Assembly (NCBI GenBank): GCA_964512225.1
Contig: CAZEKB010000002.1
Coordinates: 86,837-150,836, forward strand
Reading direction: 5' to 3'
Length of the DNA: 64,000 nt
DNA from: CAZEKB01 sp964512225
GTDB taxonomy: Bacteria; Myxococcota_A; UBA796; UBA9615
Shown: positions 7,681 to 15,075 of the stretch, in pieces
How positions within the stretch are numbered: the stretch's first letter is position 1
Layout: each line of letters begins with the position of its first letter
Program-made: the position numbers and the translations under genes
The notes under the pieces: generated by a model
Seen by the model: the letters and a program-made list of their open reading frames with translations, nothing else
What the model was told of the DNA's origin: nothing
Databases searched by the model: none

Positions 7681-9093
7681 TCAGATCCGCAGTCGGTCCC
7701 CCGCCGAGGGCACGACGACGGTCGGGAATCCGCGCGCCAGCAGCTCTCCTTCGAGCGCGGCCTGCGCCGCGGGCTCGCCGTGCACGAGGGCGATCCGGCG
7801 CAGGCGGCCGCGCTCGCGGGTCTCCTCGGCGAACTCCAGCAGGCCCGCCTGGTCCGCGTGGGCGCTGAAGCCCTGGAGGCTCACGACCTCTGCTCGCCGG
7901 GGCGTCATCAACCCGAAGATGCGGACCTCGCTCGCCTGCTCGACGATGCGCCGGCCCAGCGTGTGTTCGGCCTGGAAGCCCACGAACAGGACCGTGTTTC
8001 GCGGATGGGATACGAGCGACTTGAGGTGATGGAGGATGCGGCCCCCCTCGCACATCCCGCTCGCCGAGATGACGATCGAGGGTCGAGGGTCCGCCGTGAC
8101 CGCCATGGACTCCTCCACGCCGCGCACGTAGCGGAGCCCCGGGAAGGCGAAGGGCGAGTCGTCCCCGTGCAGCGTCGCGAAGACCTCGTCGTCGTAGCAG
8201 TCGGGGTGGAGCTTGAAGACTTCGGTGATCTTCACCGTGAGCGGAGAGTCGACGTACACCGGCATCTGCGGCAGGCGTCCGCTGCGATGCAGTCGCTTGA
8301 GCGAGTACACCACCTCCTGCGCACGCTCCAGCGCGAACGACGGGATGAGCACCTTGCCCCCTCGCTTCGCGGTGCGCAGGACGGTGTCGAGCAGGGCTTC
8401 GTCCATGCGCTCGACGCCGTCGTGCAGCCGATCGCCGTACGTGCTCTCCAGCAGCAGGGTGTGTACGCCGTCGGGGACCTCGGGGTCGCGCAGGAGCGGG
8501 ATGCCGCGCCGCCCCAGGTCGCCGGTGAACGCGAGCCGGGTGGTGCGCCCCTCGTCTTCGATGTCGAGGACGGCGATGGCGCTCCCGAGGACGTGCCCCG
8601 CGTCGAGGAATCGGAGCCTGATCCCCGGCGCGATCACGCGGGGGACCCGATAGGGCAGCGGGACCATCCGCCCCAGGACGCCGCGGACGTCCTCGATGTC
8701 GTACAGGGGCTCCACGGGCAGCAGGCTCGGGTCGGCTCGCCCTTCCTCGATGAGGCGAGCGATGAAGCGCGCGTCGGCGGCCTGGATCATGGCCGCGTCG
8801 GCGAGCATCGGCGCGCAGAGGTCGCGGGTGGCGGGCGTGAGGTGGACCTGCCCGCGGTAGCCGTTCTTGTGGAGGCGGGGCAGAGCGCCGGAGTGGTCGA
8901 TGTGGGCGTGCGAGAGGACGACCGCGCTCAGCTCCCGGACGGGGACCACGAGTTTGCGGTTGCGCAGGTTCGCCTCGGCCCGCCGACCCTGGTAGAGCCC
9001 GCAGTCGAGCAGCACCGCGGCCCGGGACGTGCGCACGAGGTGCTTCGATCCGGTGACCGTGCGCGCGGCGCCGATGAACTCGACTTCGATCAT
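7681..9093 (-). CDS. MBL-fold / beta-CASP metallo-hydrolase with RNA-specificity domain
   Basis: A 470-residue protein of the CPSF73/YSH1-like beta-CASP group of metallo-beta-lactamase nucleases. The zinc-binding motif HAHIDHSG (HxHxDH), later DAGHVLGS and FTGDLGR, and the beta-CASP parts LLLESTYGDR, PSFALERAQEVVYSL, ISASGMCEGGRILHHL and FSAHADQAGLLEF are all present, with an RMMBL-like C-terminus (RIALVHGEPAAQAALEGELL). It should be an endo/exoribonuclease acting on RNA in the cytoplasm. The ATG overlaps the stop of the upstream membrane-protein gene (ATGA). Bacterial members often sit beside universal stress proteins and HPF, as HPF does here. The family call is firm; the RNA target is unknown. 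Confidence 0.92.
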   Translation of the reverse strand: MIEVEFIGAARTVTGSKHLVRTSRAAVLLDCGLYQGRRAEANLRNRKLVVPVRELSAVVLSHAHIDHSGALPRLHKNGYRGQVHLTPATRDLCAPMLADAAMIQAADARFIARLIEEGRADPSLLPVEPLYDIEDVRGVLGRMVPLPYRVPRVIAPGIRLRFLDAGHVLGSAIAVLDIEDEGRTTRLAFTGDLGRRGIPLLRDPEVPDGVHTLLLESTYGDRLHDGVERMDEALLDTVLRTAKRGGKVLIPSFALERAQEVVYSLKRLHRSGRLPQMPVYVDSPLTVKITEVFKLHPDCYDDEVFATLHGDDSPFAFPGLRYVRGVEESMAVTADPRPSIVISASGMCEGGRILHHLKSLVSHPRNTVLFVGFQAEHTLGRRIVEQASEVRIFGLMTPRRAEVVSLQGFSAHADQAGLLEFAEETRERGRLRRIALVHGEPAAQAALEGELLARGFPTVVVPSAGDRLRI

Positions 9094-9827
9094 CCCGCGC
9101 CCGGCGCTCCCGACGGCTGCAGGGGGGGACGGAGCTCGGGGCGCTGGGCGAGGTGGGCCACCGTCGCCGCCAGGACCGAGTAGTACAGCGCCACGATCGG
9201 CGGGATCGCCAGCACCCCGACCTGGACCCCGACCCCGCTGAGGACGGCCACGAAGACGCCGGACAGGACCACGAGCGCGCCCAGCGCAGCCCGGGTCCCG
9301 AACCGCACGAGGCGGTCGTCGAACCAGCCGCGTCGCCGGGCCGCCGTGGCCAGGGCGCCCCAGCTCAGCCACAGCGCCCCGAAGAGCAGCAGGTTCGACA
9401 GCGGCTCGAACCCCAGGCCCGCCCCGTGCCAGGCGACCGCGAGGGCGACCAGGCCCCCGGCCGTGATCGGGAGCCCGACCCGCAGGCCCCGCCGCACGAA
9501 GCCCCGGTAGTCGTCGCGGCCCGCCCAGTAGAACAGGAAGGCCAACACCACGAGGCAGGTCGCCATGTAGACGCCCACGACGCCGAACGCCAGGTTCACG
9601 CCCGCCTGCCCGCCCTCGGACATCCGGGGGTAGGCCTCCATCTTGAAGTACTTGGTGGTGCACTTGGCGACCTGCCCCGCCAGGAACAGGACCATCAGGA
9701 TCGATCCCGGGCGCGCGAGCCGACGGCGCAGGACGCCCTCGTGCCCGATGAACCAGAGCAGCAGCAGCACGGCGGTGTACTGCAGGAGCATGTGGCTCAT
9801 GGTCTGCGCGTCGACGGTGACCTGCAT
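9090..9827 (-). CDS. Integral membrane protein of unknown function
   Basis: A 245-residue protein with about seven hydrophobic segments, for example MLLQYTAVLLLLWFI near residue 13, a segment near 85-105 ending FLFYW, and a late VALYYSVLAATVAHL. I do not recognise a family. Conserved-looking charged or polar residues in the first loop (FIGHEGVLRRRLARPGS, then GQVAKCTTKYFKM) may be functional. It starts 30 nt after the helicase stop and overlaps the beta-CASP gene start by four bases, so it is in the same unit. Codon use matches its neighbours. Confidence 0.6.
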   Translation of the reverse strand: MQVTVDAQTMSHMLLQYTAVLLLLWFIGHEGVLRRRLARPGSILMVLFLAGQVAKCTTKYFKMEAYPRMSEGGQAGVNLAFGVVGVYMATCLVVLAFLFYWAGRDDYRGFVRRGLRVGLPITAGGLVALAVAWHGAGLGFEPLSNLLLFGALWLSWGALATAARRRGWFDDRLVRFGTRAALGALVVLSGVFVAVLSGVGVQVGVLAIPPIVALYYSVLAATVAHLAQRPELRPPLQPSGAPGAG

Positions 9828-9857
9828 CCGGCCCAGGATATCGCGACGCGGGGAGGC

Positions 9858-11138
9858 TCAGAACCCGAGGAGCGCGGCGCTCCGGTTCGGGTTCCGCGAG
9901 CGGCTCCGGGACGGACTCGACGCGCGGGTCGCGGGGCGGCGCGACCGGGACCCGCCGGACTTGCGACGCGCGGGCTTCGCGGGCCGAGCGTCCGGCTCGG
10001 TCGACTCGAACGGATGCCCGACGACGCGCTCCAGCCGCTGCCCCGTGAGCTTCTCGATGTCCCGCAGGTACGGCCGCTCGTCGGCCGCGCAGAAGGAGAT
10101 CGCGACGCCGGCGCGCCCGGCCCGGGCGGTGCGGCCGATGCGGTGCACGTAGCTCTCGGGGATGTTCGGGAGGTCGTAGTTCACGACGTGGCTGATCCCG
10201 TCGACGTCGATGCCGCGAGCGGCGATGTCGGTGGCGATGAGCACCCGCGTGCGGCCGTCCTTGAACGCGGCGAGGGCGCGCTGGCGGGCGGACTGCGACT
10301 TGTTGCCGTGGATCGCGTCGGCGGCGATGCCGACCCGGTCCAGCTGCTTCACGATGCGGTTGGCGCCGTGCTTGGTGCGGCTGAATACGAGCGCGCGGTC
10401 GATGCCGGGCCGCTCGAGGACCGAAGCGAGCAGCTTCGTCTTGTTGCTCTTCTCCACCATCAGGACCGACTGCTCGATCCGCTCGACGGTGGTGGCCGGG
10501 GGGGTGACCTCCACGCGCACGGGGTCGGTGAGCAGCGTGCGGGACAGCTTCGTGATGGCCTCGGGCATCGTCGCCGAGAAGAGCAGGGTCTGCCGCTCGT
10601 CCGGCAGCAGCGCGACGACGCGTCGAACGTCGTGCACGAAGCCCATGTCCAGCATCCGGTCGGCCTCGTCGAGCACGAGGATGCCGACCTCGTCGAGGCG
10701 GATGTGGCCCTGGCCGATGAGGTCGAGGAGCCGCCCGGGGGTGGCCGTGAGCACGTCGACGCCGCGGGACATGGCCCGAACCTGCGGGTTCTGGCCGACG
10801 CCTCCGAAGATGACGGTGTGGGACACGTCGAGCTCCGCGCCGAAACCGGCGAACTGCTCGTCGATCTGGATCGCCAGCTCGCGCGTCGGGGTGAGGATGA
10901 GCACCCGGGCGCGGCCCTTCGACGGACGTCGGGCCCGGGCGAGGCGCTGGAGGATGGGGAGGGCGAAGGCGGCCGTCTTGCCGGTGCCCGTCTGGGCGAC
11001 GCCGAGGACGTCTCGGCCTTCGAGGAGGGGCGGGATCGCCTGCTCCTGGATGGGGGTGGGGTGGACGAACCCCGCGGCGGTGACGGCCGAGAGGATCGAG
11101 GGGTCGAGCCGAAGCTCGGCGAAGGTGGTGTTCTGCAT
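9858..11138 (-). CDS. rhlE: DEAD-box RNA helicase, RhlE type
   Basis: A 426-residue ATP-dependent RNA helicase. Motifs in order: the Q motif (GFVHPTPIQEQAIP), motif I AQTGTGKTAAF, Ia PTRELAIQ, Ib TPGRLLDL, II VLDEADRML, III FSATMP, IV ALVFSRTKH, V ATDIAARGIDV and VI HRIGRTARAG. The tail (about 60 residues) is basic and Ser/Arg-rich, as in RhlE proteins that bind RNA or remodel ribosomes. The ATG at 11138 follows GGAA at short spacing; the frame is open further upstream, but the Q motif and start sequence (MQNTTFAELRL) fix this start. The 5' leader (11139 to about 11290) carries two tandem hairpins, which may allow structure-dependent autoregulation. Confidence 0.95.
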   Translation of the reverse strand: MQNTTFAELRLDPSILSAVTAAGFVHPTPIQEQAIPPLLEGRDVLGVAQTGTGKTAAFALPILQRLARARRPSKGRARVLILTPTRELAIQIDEQFAGFGAELDVSHTVIFGGVGQNPQVRAMSRGVDVLTATPGRLLDLIGQGHIRLDEVGILVLDEADRMLDMGFVHDVRRVVALLPDERQTLLFSATMPEAITKLSRTLLTDPVRVEVTPPATTVERIEQSVLMVEKSNKTKLLASVLERPGIDRALVFSRTKHGANRIVKQLDRVGIAADAIHGNKSQSARQRALAAFKDGRTRVLIATDIAARGIDVDGISHVVNYDLPNIPESYVHRIGRTARAGRAGVAISFCAADERPYLRDIEKLTGQRLERVVGHPFESTEPDARPAKPARRKSGGSRSRRPATRASSPSRSRSRNPNRSAALLGF

Positions 11139-11175
11139 GGGTTCCGTTTTCTGGATGGAATGCGCCGACCCTCGG

Positions 11176-11209
11176 CTCCCTGATTGGGAGTCGTCTCCCC
11201 TCTTGGGAG
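11176..11209 (-). promoter_or_regulatory. Two tandem stem-loops in the rhlE leader
   Basis: CTCCC TGATT GGGAG (11176-11190) and CTCCC CTCTT GGGAG (11195-11209) are two near-identical 5-bp stems with 5-nt loops, 19 nt apart, about 40-70 nt upstream of the rhlE start. Repeated identical stems in a helicase leader could be a target of the helicase or of an RNA-binding protein. Stability was not computed. Confidence 0.35.
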
Positions 11210-11286
11210 TCCGGGTCGGATGAGGCCTGCAACGCGCGCTGGGGGGCGAGGCTCTCGGAAGGAAGAGGCGGTCTCGAAGGGCCGTC

Positions 11287-12312
11287 TCACCGTTGGTCGG
11301 GAGCCGGGGCACGCTTCGTCGAAACCGGGGCGAAGTGATCGCCGGGGGTAGTAATGCGGTCAGGTCGACGAGATGTCAAGCGATCCCGTCGCAACGGGGG
11401 CTCGCGACTCCGCCCGATCGCCTCTCCCGACCTCGAGGAGGCTCCGGCGATGCGGTCGAGCCTCGCCCCGATCCTGCTCGTCCTCTGCTCCTCGGGCCCG
11501 CCTGCGGGGGGAGCCGTGGAGGAGGCGGTGGCGGCGATGACGACGACGCCGTGGACCCGCCCGTCGGCGGCTTGGTGCTGACGTGGCCGCTCGAGTACGG
11601 CTACTGGTTGGAAGGGCTCCAGGGTCTCTGCGTCCGGTCCCAGACGGCTGAGTCGCCCCCCGTTGACGTGCAGGTTCAGCAGCGCGGACGTGCCTCCGGC
11701 GTGCAGCGTCCGCGCCCACCCGGTCTGCAAGGGACCCCGCGCGGGCTCCCCCACGACCCGGGGCTCCCCGAAGGAGGGGACGAAGCTCTCCCGCTCGCCG
11801 ACCTCGTCTTCGCACGCGGGAGCGTTGGGGCCGCCTTGCGTAGGGAACTCCAGGCGAACGATCGGACCCGCGTCGTCGGGGCGTCCATAGATCCACCCCG
11901 CCCTGTACCCCTGCCACGCGTGCCGATCGACTGTCTCTCCCTCCGCGTTCCGCAGCGTGAGCACGTCGTCGGCGCCCAGGAAGAAGGGGTACTCGAAGTC
12001 GGCGCCGGACCCGCTCGCCCCCCAGAGGAAGCCTCCGGCCGGGATCACGTCGGTCCCGAAGACGTGCACGTCCGGCCCGTCTGCCTCCTCCAGCGACCAG
12101 CCCTCGAGGGCGACGTCGGCGTCGGTGGGGTTGTGGAGCTCGACCCAGTCCGCCCGGGACTGCTCTCGGCGTCGGATCAACTCGTGGATGACGACGCTCG
12201 GCTCGGCCCAGGCGGGCGTCGGCTCGGGCTCCGGCGTCGGATCCGGACCGCCGGCGACCTCCACGCACGCGGAGGCGACGAAGGCGAGCACCCACGGGAG
12301 GAACCGACGCAC
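11287..12312 (-). CDS. Lipoprotein with lamin-tail-like domain; C-terminus probably not native
   Basis: The first 230 or so of 341 residues look genuine. A lipoprotein signal ends in FVASAC (Cys16), then comes a Pro/Glu spacer and a lamin-tail-type domain (VVIHELIRRREQSRADWVEL, HNPTDADVALEGWSLEEADG, VIPAGGFLWGASG), an Ig-like fold common in secreted bacterial proteins. It should be anchored in the outer membrane. The last 110 residues turn Arg- and Ser-rich without structure and lie antisense to a broken lipoprotein start at 11450. This suggests the original 3' end was lost and the frame now runs through unrelated DNA. The start is a GTG at 12312 with a weak ribosome site. Confidence 0.65.
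   Translation of the reverse strand: MRRFLPWVLAFVASACVEVAGGPDPTPEPEPTPAWAEPSVVIHELIRRREQSRADWVELHNPTDADVALEGWSLEEADGPDVHVFGTDVIPAGGFLWGASGSGADFEYPFFLGADDVLTLRNAEGETVDRHAWQGYRAGWIYGRPDDAGPIVRLEFPTQGGPNAPACEDEVGERESFVPSFGEPRVVGEPARGPLQTGWARTLHAGGTSALLNLHVNGGRLSRLGPDAETLEPFQPVAVLERPRQHQAADGRVHGVVVIAATASSTAPPAGGPEEQRTSRIGARLDRIAGASSRSGEAIGRSREPPLRRDRLTSRRPDRITTPGDHFAPVSTKRAPAPDQR
11450..11581 (+). pseudogene. Broken lipoprotein gene head (frameshifted)
   Basis: GAGGAG at good spacing precedes the ATG at 11450 and a signal-peptide-like start (MRSSLAPILLVLC). That frame then becomes senseless and stops at 11581. In the frame one base earlier, the same DNA reads PACGGSRGGGGGGDDDDAVD, exactly the Cys plus Gly plus poly-Asp spacer of this genome's lipoproteins. 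One indel in about 11485-11510 would join the two. Beyond about 11580 no lipoprotein-like sequence continues; the DNA becomes the antisense of the lamin-tail gene. I read it as the remnant of a lipoprotein gene cut by a rearrangement. A sequencing indel would explain the shift but not the missing body. Confidence 0.5.
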
Positions 12313-12484
12313 GCTCTCACGTTATCGAGGTCGGCGCGGCTGCGCGGGGTCGATACGCCCGGGGGGGGACCCGGGGGGGACCCTCACCGGTCCCTTCCGC
12401 TGACTCGTGACCAACCCGTCCGACGCGGGTGAGGGGTCGGCAGTCGGGCTGCCGCGGTCGCCCGCGCCGGTCTACCCTCGCGGG

Positions 12485-13459
12485 ATGTACCGCTCCCCGC
12501 TCGTGATCGCCCTCTCCGTCGCCGCCTTGACGGCCTGCCCGAGCCCCGACCCGGTCTCCGACGACGACGACGACGATGCCGCCGGCCCCGTGGGGGTCGA
12601 CCCGATCGACCTCGGCAACGAGGTGTCGCTCGAGAACCTGACGCAGAAGATCCAAGGGCTCGAGGACCTCGGCACCCGGTACACGTTCGGCGAGGGCGAC
12701 GAGCTCGCGCTGGCGTGGCTGGTCGACGAGGTCGAGGCGCTGGGGTTCGTGGCGGAGCTCGACCCGTTCGACGCGGCCGGGGAGACGGCCACGAACCTCG
12801 TCGTCGTCCACCCCGGCGTGGACCCGCAGGCCGTGTGGATCTACAGCGCGCACTACGACTCGACGTCCAACGAGCCGACCTTCGCGGCGCCGGGCGCGGA
12901 CGACAACGCCAGCGGCGTCGCCGCGGTCCTGGAGGCGGCCCGCATCCTGAGTCGTCACCGGTTCCGCGACGAGATCCGGTTCGTCTTCACGGCCGCCGAG
13001 GAGCAGGGCAGCCTCGGCAGCGAGCACCTGGCCGCGCAGCTGGCGGCGGAGCCGGTGACGGTGGGCGGCGTCATCGCCCCGGACATGATCGGGTACTGGC
13101 CGTTGGGCGACGGCGACGCGTTCGACATCCTCGGGGACGAGAGCTCCGAGCACCTCGTGGAGGGCATGGCCGACATGGCCGACCGCATGGGGGTCGCCTA
13201 CAAGACCTGGATCCGTCACGACTACTGCTGGGGCGACGACCACACCCGCTACCAGGACGCGGGCCTGCCCGCGCTGACGCCGATGGACTGCGTGGAGGCG
13301 CACAACGTGCCCGCGTCGGGCGAAGAGACGCCGCACTACCACCGCTGGACGGACACGATCGACACCCTGCACATGCCGTTCACCACGCGGGTCGCGGCCG
13401 TGGTCACCGCGACGCTCGCCGAGTGGGCGGGGCCGCAGCCCGAGCCGGAGGGCGAGTAG
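12485..13459 (+). CDS. M28-family metallopeptidase lipoprotein
   Basis: A 324-residue secreted zinc peptidase (aminopeptidase or carboxypeptidase class). A lipoprotein signal (VAALTAC, Cys18) is followed by PSPDPVSDDDDDDAA, a poly-Asp spacer. Zinc-site residues of clan MH are visible: SAHYDS (His123), PGADDNASG (Asp139/140), AAEEQGSLGSE (Glu172 catalytic, Glu173 metal), PDMIGYW (Asp200) and a late PHYHRWTDT His. Start ATG 12485 was chosen because it gives the signal peptide; an upstream in-frame ATG at 12407 adds 26 non-signal residues. The GH1 gene follows after 10 nt, so the two are probably one operon of surface or periplasmic hydrolases. Confidence 0.88.
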   Translation: MYRSPLVIALSVAALTACPSPDPVSDDDDDDAAGPVGVDPIDLGNEVSLENLTQKIQGLEDLGTRYTFGEGDELALAWLVDEVEALGFVAELDPFDAAGETATNLVVVHPGVDPQAVWIYSAHYDSTSNEPTFAAPGADDNASGVAAVLEAARILSRHRFRDEIRFVFTAAEEQGSLGSEHLAAQLAAEPVTVGGVIAPDMIGYWPLGDGDAFDILGDESSEHLVEGMADMADRMGVAYKTWIRHDYCWGDDHTRYQDAGLPALTPMDCVEAHNVPASGEETPHYHRWTDTIDTLHMPFTTRVAAVVTATLAEWAGPQPEPEGE

Positions 13460-13469
13460 GCCGGGGTCG

Positions 13470-15035
13470 GTGAGCCGGGACACGCCCGTGCGGTCCATCC
13501 CCCTCGCGCTCGCGTCGGCGGGCGCGCTCCTCGCGAGCGGCTGTCCGGCCGAAGAAGAGCCCCCGACGGGGTTCATCGACGGGTTCCTGTGGGGCACGGC
13601 GTCGGCACCCTGGCAGGTCGAGGGGGACTACGACCCCGACCCGACCGACGACTTCGCGGTGCGGTCGAACTGGACGGTCTGGACCGAGCGCGGGTGCGTC
13701 GAGCGGGGCCAGACCAACCCCGAGGGGTCGGGCTTCTACACCCGCTACGAGGCCGACTTCGCCACCATGGCCGCGATGGGCATGAACACCGTCCGGCTGG
13801 GCGTGGACTGGACGCGGATCGAGCCCGAGGACGACCGCTGGAACGACGCCGAGCTCGACCACTACGTCGACGTGCTGCGGGCCGCGCGCGCGGCGGGCCT
13901 GGAGCCGATGGTCACGCTCCACCACTTCGTGGCGCCCACCTTCATCCAGGACCCGGCCGAGGACGACGCCGTCGATCTGCTGCTGGGCGACCCGTCGCTC
14001 GGGGTCGACGCGCCCTTCGCGGTGCAGTTCCGGGAGTTCGTGGAGCACGTCGCGCCCGCGCTGGGCCCCTGGGTCGACCTCTACTCGATCGTGAACGAGC
14101 CGTTCTCGGTGATCTCCGGCGGCTACCTCGTGGGCGGCTGCGGGAGCGGGGCCTTCCCCCCGGGCGCGCTCTCGATCGCGTCCTCGCGGACGGTCCACTC
14201 CAACCTGCTGTTCGCCCACGCCGAGGGCTGCCGCGCGCTGCGAGCGCTCGACGTCGACGACGCGGACGGTGACGGAGCGGCCGTCCTGTGCGGCAACGCC
14301 GCCTCCAACAACGTCGTGCGCCCCCTCGTGGACGGCGACCCCGAGGACATCGCCGGGGCGGAGCGGATCGACTGGATCTACAACCACGCCACCCCCACCG
14401 CGCTGCTCACCGGGGACGTCGACCTCGACTTCGACCGCGCCTTCGACACGACCGCCGCCGAGAGCAACCTGCCGATGGACGAGGGGAACTACCCCGAGCT
14501 CGCCGGCACGCTGGACTGGATGGGCGTCAATTACTACGGCCCCATCCGCGTGGAGGGGCTGCCCGGCGGGGCGCTGGGCGGGTTCCCGTACATCGACGCC
14601 GCCGACTACGACCCGACGCTGCCGCGCTCCACGCTGGGCTACGCGATCGACGCGGCGGGCTTCGAGGAGATCCTGGGGCGGTTCGCCCGGTACGGCCTGC
14701 CCCTCTACATCACGGAGAACGGGCTCGGCGAGGACGGCGATACGAACCGGCCCATGTACATCGTCGAGCACCTGGACGCGCTCCAGCGGGCCGTCGTCGC
14801 GGGCGCCGACGTACGCGGCTACTACCACTGGAGCATGACCGACAACTTCGAGTGGGCCCACGGCATCGACCAGCGCTTCGGGATCTTCGGGATCGACTAC
14901 GACGATCCCGAGCTGCCGCGCATCCGCCGGAGCTCCGCGGACGCCTTCGAGGACGTGATCCGAGCGGGCGCGGTCACGGACACGATCCGCGAGCGGTGGG
15001 TCCGGGAGCGGTACGAGGGCCCCGGCCTGCGCTGA
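13470..15035 (+). CDS. Glycoside hydrolase family 1 lipoprotein (beta-glucosidase-like)
   Basis: A 521-residue GH1 TIM-barrel enzyme. Family marks are FLWGTASAPWQVEG near the mature N-terminus, TVRLGVDWTRIEP, VTLHHFVAPTF, the acid/base Glu210 in SIVNEPFS, and the nucleophile Glu416 in LYITENGLGEDGD, followed by GYYHWSMTDNFEWAHG. It should hydrolyse beta-glycosides with retention of configuration. The N-terminus has a lipoprotein signal ending in LLASGC (Cys25) then AEEE, so the enzyme is exported and lipid-anchored, unlike most GH1 enzymes, which are cytoplasmic. The GTG start at 13470 could be replaced by GTG 13488. It lies 10 nt after the M28 gene. Confidence 0.9.
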   Translation: MSRDTPVRSIPLALASAGALLASGCPAEEEPPTGFIDGFLWGTASAPWQVEGDYDPDPTDDFAVRSNWTVWTERGCVERGQTNPEGSGFYTRYEADFATMAAMGMNTVRLGVDWTRIEPEDDRWNDAELDHYVDVLRAARAAGLEPMVTLHHFVAPTFIQDPAEDDAVDLLLGDPSLGVDAPFAVQFREFVEHVAPALGPWVDLYSIVNEPFSVISGGYLVGGCGSGAFPPGALSIASSRTVHSNLLFAHAEGCRALRALDVDDADGDGAAVLCGNAASNNVVRPLVDGDPEDIAGAERIDWIYNHATPTALLTGDVDLDFDRAFDTTAAESNLPMDEGNYPELAGTLDWMGVNYYGPIRVEGLPGGALGGFPYIDAADYDPTLPRSTLGYAIDAAGFEEILGRFARYGLPLYITENGLGEDGDTNRPMYIVEHLDALQRAVVAGADVRGYYHWSMTDNFEWAHGIDQRFGIFGIDYDDPELPRIRRSSADAFEDVIRAGAVTDTIRERWVRERYEGPGLR

Positions 15036-15075
15036 GATCCGCCGAACGGCGCCGAGGCGGGTTAGAACACCGCCC

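Noticed and set aside
12360..12395. G-rich repeated stretch (CCCGGGGGGGACCC type) as a G-quadruplex or repeat element
   Set aside because: Only two long G runs are present, too few for a standard quadruplex, and no wider repeat is visible.
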